Source: Marinobacter sp. F4206
Lineage (GTDB): Bacteria; Pseudomonadota; Gammaproteobacteria; Pseudomonadales; Oleiphilaceae
Assembly (NCBI RefSeq): GCF_019392195.1
Contig: NZ_JAHXKI010000002.1
Location: 1,798,001 to 1,862,000, forward strand
DNA length: 64,000 nucleotides
Direction: 5' to 3'
Part shown: piece after piece, positions 54,988 to 63,184 of the stretch
Position numbering within the stretch: the first letter of the stretch is position 1
Layout: each line of letters starts with the position of its first letter
Notes under the pieces: model-generated
What the model was told of the DNA's origin: nothing
Databases searched by the model: none
What the model saw: the letters and a program-made list of their open reading frames with translations, nothing else
Position numbers and translations under genes: made by a program

Positions 54988-55545
54988 TCAGGGAACGATT
55001 CGAATGGGCGTTCCGTTTGAGACCAATTGCCAGATTTCGTCCATTTCCTCGTTGGTCACGGCAATACAGCCGTCGGTCCAGTCGAGTCCCTGGTAGGCAA
55101 AAGCCATATCAGCGGCGTCATTGGGCAGCCCGTGAATCATGATGCTGCCACCGGGATTGAGTCCCCAGGCGCGGGCAAGTTCACGGTCCCGGTCGCTGGG
55201 ATACGAGATGTGAATGGATTTGTAGAAGTCGCTGCCGGCGTTGCGCCAGTCGAGGGTGTACTCCCCTTCCGGTGTGCGTTCGTCACCTTCGTAAAGCTTG
55301 TGCCCGGTGGGGTTGTCGCCCAGGGAAATTCGGTAGCTTTTCACGACCTGTTCATCGTTCATCAGGTAGAGTCGGCGCTCGCTCTTGCGCACCAGAACCT
55401 TGTCGATGCTCAGAGCGTCGGCCTGAAACGGTTCGGCTTCAGGCATGCGGGTGTCGGCCCGGGCCAACAGCTCGCTGGCGGTTCCGGAAACCGGAGTCAA
55501 TATGAACCCTGCCAGCAGTACGGCAATGAGATAGCGGGTGAACAT
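54988..55545 (-). CDS. L,D-transpeptidase-family (YafK/DpaA-like) protein
   Basis: A 185-residue YkuD-fold protein with signal peptide (MFTRYLIAVLLAGFILTPVSG). The domain starts with IDKVLVRKSERRLYLMNDEQVVKSYRISLG; the conserved His is in IMIHGLPND and the catalytic Cys in TDGCIAVT, not the SHGC(I/V)R of classical L,D-transpeptidases. This DGC variant is seen in the YafK/DpaA group, which in E. coli cuts Lpp from peptidoglycan. The gene lies 205 bp upstream of the lpp-like gene on the same strand. Whether it attaches or releases lipoprotein cannot be told here. Confidence 0.82.
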   Translation of the reverse strand: MFTRYLIAVLLAGFILTPVSGTASELLARADTRMPEAEPFQADALSIDKVLVRKSERRLYLMNDEQVVKSYRISLGDNPTGHKLYEGDERTPEGEYTLDWRNAGSDFYKSIHISYPSDRDRELARAWGLNPGGSIMIHGLPNDAADMAFAYQGLDWTDGCIAVTNEEMDEIWQLVSNGTPIRIVP

Positions 55546-55653
55546 GATCTTATCTTACCAATGGTTAATCTTCATTCAGGCACGTTTATAGCATAGCCTG
55601 CCGATTCAGTGTTGAGGGCTTTTGTTAACTTTTTTGGTTATCTCTTTTCCTGA

Positions 55654-57378
55654 TCAACCATTTTGTGAACTGTCCATCTTCAGGCCGACCTTGGTGACCT
55701 GATCGGAGCTGGTTGCTCGGGCGACCAGCGTGACCGGACCAAGAATCACCGTATCGCCAACCACCGGGTGGCCCTTGGTGCGTTTGGCAAAGCACTCGGC
55801 CAGGGACAGCTCCGGCGGGAGGTCGTCGAATTCAATGCCGTAAACCTGCTCGACATCGCCCAGAAGGGCATCGCCGTTAAGCACAAAGTCGCCGAAAAAG
55901 GCCCGTTCTGCAAGGTACTTGGGCGCATGGCGCCCACTGAGTGCCTTGCTCAGCTCGGGCAGAACATTGGGGGTGGCAAACATGGCGACGGTGTCGCCGC
56001 TGGCCACTTCCAGGTCGCCTTTCGGTTGCAGGCATACCCGGTTTCGGAACACCCCGGCCACCGCGGTATTTTCCGGAAACCGGAGCTGACTCAGCCGGCG
56101 CGGGGTTTCCCAGGTTTCGCCCCGCAGCGGGAACAGCATGAGTTCATGGTCGCCGGCACCGGGGGCGTCCAGGGGCAGTCGGCGATAGGGATCTTCGCCT
56201 GCCGGCACCTCCAGCCGGAGCTTGCGGGCCAGAGGTGCCATAGTGGTGCCCTGCACCAGCAGTGATACCAGCACGATGAAGAAGGCGGCATGAAAGACCA
56301 GCTGGGCTTGCGGCAGGTTGGCCATGATCGGGAACAGGGCGAGCACAATCGGTACCGCGCCGCGCAAACCGACCCAGCTGATGAATCCCAGTTCCCGCCG
56401 GTTGAAGGCGAAGGGCCAGAGGGTGAGCACGACGGTCAGTGGCCGGATAACGAAGATCAGCGCCAGTGCCAGGATCAGACCACTGCCCAGCAGAGGCAAC
56501 AGGTCGGAGGGGGTTACCAGCAGGCCGAGCATCAGGAACAGGCACAGTTGGGCCAGCCAGGCGAGGCCATCGTGGACCTGCAGGATCATCGGCATCATCC
56601 GGACGTGCCGGTTGCCTATGACCACCCCGGTCAGGTAAATCGCCAGAAACCCGCTGCCGCCCAAGGCATTGGTGGCCGCAAACACGGAAATCCCGGCGGC
56701 GGCCACCAGCAGGGGGTAAAGCGAGGGCGTGAGCCGTATCCGGTTGGCCAGTTCGACCACGGCGTAGCCGCCCAGCACACCGGCCAGTCCGCCGATTCCG
56801 AATTGTTTGATCAGCATCAGCAGGGCTGCCCCGATGCCGTCCGCGCCGCCGCTGTCGATCAGGGTGACCAGCATCAGGGTCAGAAAGATCGCCATCGGAT
56901 CGTTGCTGCCGGATTCAATCTCCAGGGTGGCACTGACCCGCTCGTTCAGGTGCAGGCCCCGGCCCTGAAGCAGGGAAAACACCGCGGCGGCGTCGGTGGA
57001 GGAGATGATCGCGCCGACCAGCAGGGCCGTCAGCCATTCCAGGTCAAAGACCCAGCGGGCAACCACGGCAGCTCCCGCGGCGGTCATGAACACCCCCAGG
57101 GTGGCCAGCACCAGGGCCGGTCGCAGCCCGACCCGGAACGTTTCGGCCCGGGTACGCATGCCGCCATCCAGCAGGATGACGCCAAGGGCCAGGTTGGCGA
57201 TGAGGAAGGCCAGTTCAAAATTGTCGAACTCAATGCCGCCGGGCCCGTCCTCACCCATCATCATGCCGACCACCAGGAAAATCAGCAGTACCGGCATGCC
57301 CACCCGGCTCGACAAGGGGCTGAGCAGGATGCTGATCACCAGCATCAGGGCTCCAAGCAGGGTGAGGATGGGATCCAT
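55654..57378 (-). CDS. cvrA: Potassium/proton antiporter, CvrA/NhaP2 type
   Basis: A 574-residue antiporter. Helices occupy about residues 5-390 with the CPA1 sequence ATLEIESGSNDPMAIFLTLM and TALLVGAIISSTDAAAVFSLLQGRGL, where the Asp residues carry the ion exchange. The C-terminal cytoplasmic half holds a TrkA-C-like domain (VCLQPKGDLEVASGDTVAMFATPNVL) and a CorC/HlyC-like transporter-associated domain at the end (GDTVILGPVTLVARATS). I start at ATG 57378 with TGGAGC 6 nt upstream. It helps control K+ and volume at low osmolarity; which cation prevails is inferred. Confidence 0.9.
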   Translation of the reverse strand: MDPILTLLGALMLVISILLSPLSSRVGMPVLLIFLVVGMMMGEDGPGGIEFDNFELAFLIANLALGVILLDGGMRTRAETFRVGLRPALVLATLGVFMTAAGAAVVARWVFDLEWLTALLVGAIISSTDAAAVFSLLQGRGLHLNERVSATLEIESGSNDPMAIFLTLMLVTLIDSGGADGIGAALLMLIKQFGIGGLAGVLGGYAVVELANRIRLTPSLYPLLVAAAGISVFAATNALGGSGFLAIYLTGVVIGNRHVRMMPMILQVHDGLAWLAQLCLFLMLGLLVTPSDLLPLLGSGLILALALIFVIRPLTVVLTLWPFAFNRRELGFISWVGLRGAVPIVLALFPIMANLPQAQLVFHAAFFIVLVSLLVQGTTMAPLARKLRLEVPAGEDPYRRLPLDAPGAGDHELMLFPLRGETWETPRRLSQLRFPENTAVAGVFRNRVCLQPKGDLEVASGDTVAMFATPNVLPELSKALSGRHAPKYLAERAFFGDFVLNGDALLGDVEQVYGIEFDDLPPELSLAECFAKRTKGHPVVGDTVILGPVTLVARATSSDQVTKVGLKMDSSQNG

Positions 57379-57398
57379 TATTGCTCCAGACAGAAGGC

Positions 57399-57428
57399 TT
57401 GCCCTTAAGCGCGCTGACCGCTTATATT
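57399..57428 (+). promoter_or_regulatory. Probable tRNA-Gly promoter
   Basis: TTGCCC (57399-57404) and TATATT (57423-57428) with an 18-base spacer lie 22 bases before the tRNA. The -10 is near consensus, the -35 moderate. Confidence 0.5.
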
Positions 57429-57449
57429 GCTTTCGCGTCCACCGCCAAT

Positions 57450-57523
57450 GCGGGTGTAGTTCAATGGTAGAACGGCAGCTTCCCAAGCTGCATACGAGGG
57501 TTCGATTCCCTTCACCCGCTCCA
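57450..57523 (+). tRNA. tRNA-Gly (anticodon CCC)
   Basis: A full cloverleaf with encoded CCA: acceptor GCGGGTG (57450-57456) pairs with CACCCGC (57513-57519), anticodon stem GCAGC/GCTGC holds the loop TTCCCAA, and GTTCGATTC is the T loop region. Anticodon CCC reads GGG. It stands alone between the antiporter and NDH-2 genes; no integrase or repeat is beside it. Confidence 0.95.
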
Positions 57524-57554
57524 GTGCTTTCCGGGCACAGCTCCCGGTTCCCTC

Positions 57555-58862
57555 CTAGTGTAGTTTGAGACGCGGGTGCATCGCACGGCTGATTTTGTCC
57601 ATCAGCCAGATAATGCCGGTTCGTACGAAGCCGTGAAGGGCGACCTGATGCATGCGGTACAGGGACACGTAGAACAGTCTCGCGACTTTGCCCTCGATGT
57701 ACATGCTCCGGCCCGACAGGTTGCCCATCAGGTTACCGACGGTGGTGTAGCGGCTGAAATTGATCAGGGAGCCGTGATCGTTGTAGACGAAGGGGACGGC
57801 CTCGCCGCCCTTGATGCGGCTACACAGGGTCTTGAACAACGCGTCTGCCTGTTGATGCGCCGCCTGGGCCCGTGGCGGCACGGGCCGGTCTGAGCCCGGC
57901 TGGGGGCAGGCGGCGCAGTCGCCGAAGGCGTAGATATCGTCGTCCTGGGTGGTCTGCAGTGTCTGGTTGACCACCAACTGGTTCCCCTTGTTGGCTTCCA
58001 GCCCGAGTTCGGCCAGGAACGCCGGAGCCTTGATACCGGCGGCCCAGATGGTCATTTCCGACGGCAGCTCAGTGCCGTCTTTCATGACGATTGCGCCGTT
58101 GCGGACTTCGCTCACCGGCTGGCCGGTGAGCACCTTGATATGCTGGTTTTCCAGTTCCCGACTGGCAGCAGCGGAGAGCCGGGAGGGCAGCGCAGGCAGG
58201 ATACGGTCCGCCGCCTCAATCACCGTTATTGACACATCCGAGTCCTTCAGGTGATTCATGCCATAGACCGGCAATTCACGGGACGCCAGGCGCAGTTCGG
58301 CGGCCAGCTCCACGCCCGTGGCCCCGGCTCCGATAATGCTGATGTTCAGGGTGTGTTCCTGGCCCTGTCGTGCCTCATGGTTCTTCCGCAGGAAGGCATT
58401 GAGCATCAGGTTGTGGAAGCGGCGAGCCTGCTTCAGGCTGTCCAGGAACAGGCAGTGCTCCTGTGCCCCGGGCGTGCCGAAGTCGTTGGCCGTGCTGCCC
58501 ACAGCAATCACCAGGGTGTCGTACTGGATGCGGCGCTCGGGCACCACTTCCCGGCCGTCCTCGTCGAGGAAAGGCGCAACCACCAACTGCTTGGAGGAGC
58601 GATCCAGGCCGCTCATCCGGCCCAGCTGAAACTCGTAATGGTGCTTGCGGGCATGGGCCCGGTAGTTGATTTCGTTGGCATTGGCATCCAGTGAGCCAGA
58701 CGCCACCTCGTGCAGCAGTGGTTTCCAGACATGGGTCAGGCCGGCGTCCAGCAGCGTGATCCGTGCCTTGCCCTTTCTACCCAGTTTGTCGCCGAGACTG
58801 GTGACCAGCTCAAGTCCGCCGGCGCCACCGCCAACCACCACAATATGATGAAGGTTATCCAT
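57555..58862 (-). CDS. ndh: Type II NADH dehydrogenase (NDH-2)
   Basis: A 435-residue membrane-associated flavoprotein passing electrons from NADH to quinone without pumping protons. The FAD motif GGGAGGLEL is at about residues 11-19, the NADH motif IGAGATGVELAAEL at about 182-195 (GxGxxG), and GDCAACPQP carries the second FAD contact. A C-terminal amphipathic/hydrophobic tail (YVSLYRMHQVALHGFVRTGIIWLMDKI) probably binds the membrane. Length and motif order match the family. No control signal is evident in 58863-59032, which has no gene. Confidence 0.94.
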   Translation of the reverse strand: MDNLHHIVVVGGGAGGLELVTSLGDKLGRKGKARITLLDAGLTHVWKPLLHEVASGSLDANANEINYRAHARKHHYEFQLGRMSGLDRSSKQLVVAPFLDEDGREVVPERRIQYDTLVIAVGSTANDFGTPGAQEHCLFLDSLKQARRFHNLMLNAFLRKNHEARQGQEHTLNISIIGAGATGVELAAELRLASRELPVYGMNHLKDSDVSITVIEAADRILPALPSRLSAAASRELENQHIKVLTGQPVSEVRNGAIVMKDGTELPSEMTIWAAGIKAPAFLAELGLEANKGNQLVVNQTLQTTQDDDIYAFGDCAACPQPGSDRPVPPRAQAAHQQADALFKTLCSRIKGGEAVPFVYNDHGSLINFSRYTTVGNLMGNLSGRSMYIEGKVARLFYVSLYRMHQVALHGFVRTGIIWLMDKISRAMHPRLKLH

Positions 58863-59032
58863 AACAGTCAGCCCTTAAAGTGAAGAGAGCCAAGCACTCT
58901 TCGGGTCAAAGCGCTTGGCTGTCGTCACTGGGCATGACGAAAGGTAGGGTGCTAATACTGAAGGAATTATAGTAGCGCGATGAGCACCGCGGGCACAATT
59001 CTACGGAAGTGCAATGGCTGCCTATAGTAGCC

Positions 59033-59632
59033 TCAGTGCCGGGTCCGGTAGGCGTCGAGAATGCCTGCCACATCATCGCCCAGATCGGATAGCTCATCCG
59101 GCGCCAGGTCGCGCTCGGCCATCGACCGAAGCGCCACTATCTGGGCCTGCAGCAGCCGCGCCAGCCGCTGGCAATCTGTGGCCTCGACCAGCTCCCCCTG
59201 GGCTTTGGCCTGCTCAAGCGCGTCACAGATTGCCCGCTGGATGGACGCCAGGATGTGGTTGGCCTGTTCGGCCAGTGCCGGGTGGGTGTTGCTGGACTCC
59301 AGCAGAGTTTTGACGATCATGCACGCACGCGACGGCTGGGCTGTGCTGCTGGCCCGGGCAATGGCGCGTAGATAGGCCTGCAGGCCGTCCACAATCGAGG
59401 GATAGCGCTGAAGAAACCCGTACAGTTCCCGGCTGCCCTGGTCCGCATAGGCAGCCAGTGCCTCGGAAAACAACCCGTCCTTGCTGCCAAAGGTCGCATA
59501 GATGCTACCCGGGCGCATATCCAGAGCCTGTTCAATCTGCTTCATGGAGCTGCCGTGGTAGCCCCGTTCCCAGAACAGGGCGATGGCTTTCTGCAAAGCC
59601 GTTTTTCGGTCGTATCGGGCGTGTCTGGCCAT
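59033..59632 (-). CDS. TetR/AcrR-family repressor
   Basis: A 199-residue regulator. The helix-turn-helix is in the first 50 residues (ALQKAIALFWERGYHGSSMKQIEQALDMRPGSIYATFGSKDGLF), typical TetR; the rest is a helical ligand domain. It is divergent from the AhpD-like gene, and three similar 16-bp palindromes between them (59660-59737) are the likely operators, so it probably represses both itself and that gene until a small molecule, perhaps an oxidative or aldehyde stressor, binds. ATG at 59632. Confidence 0.93.
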   Translation of the reverse strand: MARHARYDRKTALQKAIALFWERGYHGSSMKQIEQALDMRPGSIYATFGSKDGLFSEALAAYADQGSRELYGFLQRYPSIVDGLQAYLRAIARASSTAQPSRACMIVKTLLESSNTHPALAEQANHILASIQRAICDALEQAKAQGELVEATDCQRLARLLQAQIVALRSMAERDLAPDELSDLGDDVAGILDAYRTRH

Positions 59633-59659
59633 GTCGGTGATCTGTCAGAGATTGCAATG

Positions 59660-59737
59660 TTGAGTGACTGTTCAATTATAACTTGAGTGATCGCTCAATA
59701 ACAGTTAGTCTGCCGGTGTTGTTGAACGATCACTCAA
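59660..59737. promoter_or_regulatory. Three TetR-type operators
   Basis: TTGAGTGACTGTTCAA (59660-59675), TTGAGTGATCGCTCAA (59683-59698) and TTGAACGATCACTCAA (59722-59737) are near-perfect palindromes on the theme TTGARYGATCRCTCAA. They fill the space between the TetR gene and the AhpD-like gene; the last ends 3 bases before the GGAGG ribosome site of the latter. Confidence 0.85.
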
Positions 59738-59750
59738 ATAGGAGGTTGTT

Positions 59751-60305
59751 ATGACCGATTTTAAACTGCACGACACCGATTCTGCTCCGGAACAAGCCAA
59801 GCCTCTGCTGGAGAACTCCCTGAAGGGCTTCGGCATGATCCCGGGCCTGCACGCCGTGATGGCCGAGGCACCGACGGTGCTCGACGGCTACCAGAAACTG
59901 CATCAACTGGTGCTGGACAGCAGTTTTGATAACGATGAAACCACCGTGGTCTGGCAGACCATCAACGTTGAGCATGCCTGCCATTACTGCGTTCCGGCGC
60001 ACACCGGCATCGCCAAGAGCATGAAGGTGTCGGACGTGATTATCGACGCGCTGCGGGACGAGACGCCCCTGCCCAATGAAAAACTGGAGGCCCTGAGAAC
60101 CTTCACGCTGGCGGTCACCCGCAAGCGGGGCAACGTCAATTCCGAGGACCTGAATGCCTTTTACCAGGCGGGCTACGAGCACCGGCACGTACTTGAGGTG
60201 ATTCTGGTGCTGTCGCAGAAGGTGATGAGCAATTACATTAACCACATTGCCGAGACGCCGGTGGACGAACCTTTCCAGAAGTTCGCCTGGCAGAAGGCCA
60301 AGTAA
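59751..60305 (+). CDS. Carboxymuconolactone decarboxylase-family (AhpD-like) protein
   Basis: A 184-residue all-helical protein. The redox motif CHYC, with a following HT (EHACHYCVPAHTGIA, about residues 75-89), matches the AhpD type that acts as a peroxidase or reductase of thiols, rather than true carboxymuconolactone decarboxylases. GGAGG lies 5 nt before the ATG. Divergent TetR repressor gene and three operators indicate inducible expression. The exact reaction is unknown; peroxide or electrophile defence is the inference. Confidence 0.88.
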   Translation: MTDFKLHDTDSAPEQAKPLLENSLKGFGMIPGLHAVMAEAPTVLDGYQKLHQLVLDSSFDNDETTVVWQTINVEHACHYCVPAHTGIAKSMKVSDVIIDALRDETPLPNEKLEALRTFTLAVTRKRGNVNSEDLNAFYQAGYEHRHVLEVILVLSQKVMSNYINHIAETPVDEPFQKFAWQKAK

Positions 60306-60315
60306 GCGAGCCCGA

Positions 60316-60352
60316 TGGCGACGGGTGCGGGATCAGCCCGCATCCGTCGCCA
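60316..60352. terminator. Long hairpin between convergent genes
   Basis: A 16-bp stem with one G-U pair: 60316-60331 pairs with 60337-60352 across a five-base loop. It covers the last codons of the NosR-like gene and may end both transcripts. No T tract follows, so it may not be an intrinsic terminator in the strict sense. Confidence 0.5.
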
Positions 60353-62441
60353 GAATATTGGCCTGTCTTTCCCGCTTCCGGTTGAGGAGGCGCTTGTCGA
60401 TACACTGGTCTTCCGCGTTCAGAATGACCACGCATTCCAGACACTGGATGCACTCGTCGTAATCCACCCGGCCGTCCTTGCGGATGGCGTTGATACCACA
60501 CTCATTTTTGCAGTGTTGGCAGGGGTTGCCGCAAAGCTCTACGCGGTCCAGCCAGCTGAACAGCCGAAGCCGGCCGAGTACGGCCAGCCCGGCGCCCAGC
60601 GGGCACAGATAGCGGCAGTAGAATTTGTGGATGAACATCCCCGCCACCAGCAACCCCACCGCGTAGACGACAAACGGCCAGTACCGGACGAATAGCAGCG
60701 TGATACTGGTTTTGAACGGTTCCACTTCCGCCAGTTGCTCGGCCAGCGTCAACGAGTAGAACGCCGTGCCCACCAGCCCGAGCAGAATCGGGTACTTGAG
60801 CAGGATCAGCCAACGGTGCCACCGTTCCGGTACCTTGATCTGGGGGAATTTCAGTTTCTCGCCGAGCCACGCCGCCACCTCCTGCAGTGCTCCGAATGGA
60901 CACAGCCAGCCGCAAAACAGACCCCGACCCCAGATGAACAGGGTGATAAAGGTGTACGTCCAGAGGATGAACAGGATGGGATCAAGCAGGAACACATCCA
61001 GCGAAAAGCCATCCCGGACTGCCAGCAACAGAGTGTAGATGTTGACCACCGAGAGCTGGCCCTGGGCATAGAAACCGATGAAGAACAGGGTGAAGAACAG
61101 GAAGCCCCAGCGGAAGCGCCGCACCAGGGCCGGATGCCGGCTCAGGAGCCGCTGTTTTGCGAAGAACACCGTCAGCGCAACAAGCCCGCTGATCAGCAAC
61201 GAAATCTGCCACCAGCGTTCTTTCCAGAGGCCAATCCAGACCGGGGGCCGGGTCTGTTCCGGCAGTGGCGCCACCGCGACCGTTTCAAACAGTTCGTCGG
61301 GGAAGGCCACCGGCACATCCAGGGCCGCCCGGTCGACCATCAGATGATTGCGCGCCAGTTCCACGTTGAGCCGGAGGGTCGCGTCGGCGCCCGGATTGAA
61401 GCCGGCGTTGCCGCCGACCCGGAACAGGGTTTGTTGGGCAAAGTCCGGTATCGAATCGGCTTGTAGCCGGATGCTGCCGCCGAACATGTTCAGGTCGCGC
61501 AGTTCCAGTGCCAGGTTGTTCTGGATCATGCCCAGCCGGTCGGGGGCGCTGGCGGGCACAAAGTCTTCCGACAGGTGGCCAAAGGGGCCTCGGGACATTA
61601 CCGCCAGAATCCTGGCGTTATCCCCGGCCTTCTCCAGCAGCTGCGCATAGCCCTCCGGGCCCAGCAGGTTGCGCCCCACCATCGGCGAATTCACGTAGCC
61701 GTAGAACAGCTCGATGAACGGCTTGCCGGGCAAGGGCTCCGGGGCGTCCGGGTAATCGGAAAGAGGCCGGCCAAGGACCTGTTCCAGCTTCTCCGGTGTC
61801 AGCTGCCAATGGCCGAGGTACCCGCGATCAACCAGTTGCTGCCAGGACAGTGGCTCGAAGAAATCCGGTCGGGCCCGGGTGGGGGTGGCCTGGCTGAAAC
61901 CCTCGAGTTTTGCTCGGGCAACTTTCAGGGCGGATGACAGCACGGTGTCGTTGATGATCAAAACTGACACCGTGGCCTTGCTGACGCCGTCGAAATGCAC
62001 CACGTTGCCTTCCGGATCCTTGCCGGTACGCTTGGAGTTGGAGGTGTCGACGAGGATCTGTTCGCGCAGAGAGCGGCCGACGTACTGATCGACGAAGTCG
62101 AACAGGGGCTGTTCGCCCAGGCCATGCAGGAACACCGGTTCATGGTGCTCCAGTACCCGGACCCCGGTAAAACGCCCGCGGGTATCCAGTCCGATCAGCA
62201 TCTGGATGGGCTTGCCCGCAAAGCCCTGCAATCGACTCAGGTCCGCTGACTCGTAAGCATAGCCGAGTAGCTCCTGGAGCTGATACACCGGGTACACGGG
62301 AAAGCCCGACAGCTTCTCGTCGATCACTGTCGCTTTCGGAAACAGCTCCTGGATCATCACCCGCTTGCTTTCCGACAGTTCCGCGTGGGCGGTGGGCAGC
62401 AAGAACAGACAGGCCAGTAGGAACGCGATGCGCCCTGCCAT
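60333..62441 (-). CDS. NosR/NirI-like membrane iron-sulfur flavoprotein
   Basis: A 702-residue inner-membrane protein. Signal sequence, then a periplasmic FMN-binding domain (to about 400) with DGVSKATVSVL, where the Thr may hold covalent FMN. Several helices follow, with CGWLCPFGALQE and CRYLCPLGAG (CxxxCP motifs), and a C-terminal ferredoxin-like part with CGNPCQHCKNEC and CIQCLEC for two [4Fe-4S] clusters. It should pass electrons from quinol across the membrane to a periplasmic acceptor. No nosZ, nirS or apbE is in the window, so its partner is unknown. ATG 62441 has GGGAG 6 nt upstream. Confidence 0.88.
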   Translation of the reverse strand: MAGRIAFLLACLFLLPTAHAELSESKRVMIQELFPKATVIDEKLSGFPVYPVYQLQELLGYAYESADLSRLQGFAGKPIQMLIGLDTRGRFTGVRVLEHHEPVFLHGLGEQPLFDFVDQYVGRSLREQILVDTSNSKRTGKDPEGNVVHFDGVSKATVSVLIINDTVLSSALKVARAKLEGFSQATPTRARPDFFEPLSWQQLVDRGYLGHWQLTPEKLEQVLGRPLSDYPDAPEPLPGKPFIELFYGYVNSPMVGRNLLGPEGYAQLLEKAGDNARILAVMSRGPFGHLSEDFVPASAPDRLGMIQNNLALELRDLNMFGGSIRLQADSIPDFAQQTLFRVGGNAGFNPGADATLRLNVELARNHLMVDRAALDVPVAFPDELFETVAVAPLPEQTRPPVWIGLWKERWWQISLLISGLVALTVFFAKQRLLSRHPALVRRFRWGFLFFTLFFIGFYAQGQLSVVNIYTLLLAVRDGFSLDVFLLDPILFILWTYTFITLFIWGRGLFCGWLCPFGALQEVAAWLGEKLKFPQIKVPERWHRWLILLKYPILLGLVGTAFYSLTLAEQLAEVEPFKTSITLLFVRYWPFVVYAVGLLVAGMFIHKFYCRYLCPLGAGLAVLGRLRLFSWLDRVELCGNPCQHCKNECGINAIRKDGRVDYDECIQCLECVVILNAEDQCIDKRLLNRKRERQANILATDAG

Positions 62442-62586
62442 GACAGACTCCCGCGGTTTCTTGTTGTTTGACACTTCATGCTAGAGCTTTTGTGAGCCGG
62501 CTCAATGCGACCTCGGAGCCAGCTCTCTGCTACTTTGTGAGGAGGTTGAATGAGATTCTGGTGCCGGACCAACGAGTGAGGAATGC

Positions 62587-63147
62587 ATGAAAGTTGCTGT
62601 CTATTGCGGTTCCCGATCGGGAACTGACCCCCAGTACGCCCGCAAGGTCAGGGAGCTGGGTGAATTCCTTGGCGCCAATGGCGTGGATCTGGTGTTTGGG
62701 GGCGGTCACGTGGGGCTGATGGGCATTGTTGCCGATGCGGTACTGGAGAGTGGTGGCCAGGTTTATGGCGTGATCCCGGAGCACCTTCGGGACCGGGAGC
62801 TGGCGCATGCCGGCCTGACCGAGCTGTTTGTGGTCAGGGACATGCATGAGCGCAAGTCGAAGATGGCCGAGCTGGCCGATGGCTTCGTTGCCCTGCCCGG
62901 CGGCATCGGGACCCTGGAGGAAATTTTCGAGGCCTGGACCTGGGGCCAGCTCGGGTTCCACCAGAAACCCTGCGCGCTATACAACATTGACGGTTTCTAC
63001 GACCCGCTGCTGGCGATGGTCGAGGCCATGAAAACGGCGGGATTCCTGAAACAGGAGTACATCGATATGCTGGTGGTGACCGATACGCCCGCGCAACTGC
63101 TGGAGGGGTTCCGGACCTATCGGCCACCCCACGAGAAGTGGGCCTGA
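62587..63147 (+). CDS. LOG-family (TIGR00730) nucleotide phosphoribohydrolase
   Basis: A 186-residue Rossmann-fold protein of the LONELY GUY family, once miscalled lysine decarboxylase. The substrate motif PGGIGTLEEIFEAWTW (about residues 103-118) matches PGGxGTxxE, with the Arg/Glu of the catalytic pair in MHERKSKMAELAD. The family removes ribose-5-phosphate from nucleotides such as AMP or cytokinin nucleotides. GGAATGC sits just upstream of ATG 62587; the ribosome site is moderate. Cytoplasmic; in bacteria its target is mostly AMP-like. Confidence 0.92.
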   Translation: MKVAVYCGSRSGTDPQYARKVRELGEFLGANGVDLVFGGGHVGLMGIVADAVLESGGQVYGVIPEHLRDRELAHAGLTELFVVRDMHERKSKMAELADGFVALPGGIGTLEEIFEAWTWGQLGFHQKPCALYNIDGFYDPLLAMVEAMKTAGFLKQEYIDMLVVTDTPAQLLEGFRTYRPPHEKWA

Positions 63148-63184
63148 GGAGAGCCCGGTATACCGCCAAAAGGGATGATCTGGC

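Noticed and set aside
57450-57523. tRNA-Gly as a possible genomic-island insertion site.
   Set aside because: No integrase, no direct repeat of the tRNA 3' end and only housekeeping neighbours.
62587-63147. Lysine decarboxylase annotation for the PGGxGTxxE protein.
   Set aside because: The motif is that of LOG phosphoribohydrolases; no PLP-binding lysine context is present.
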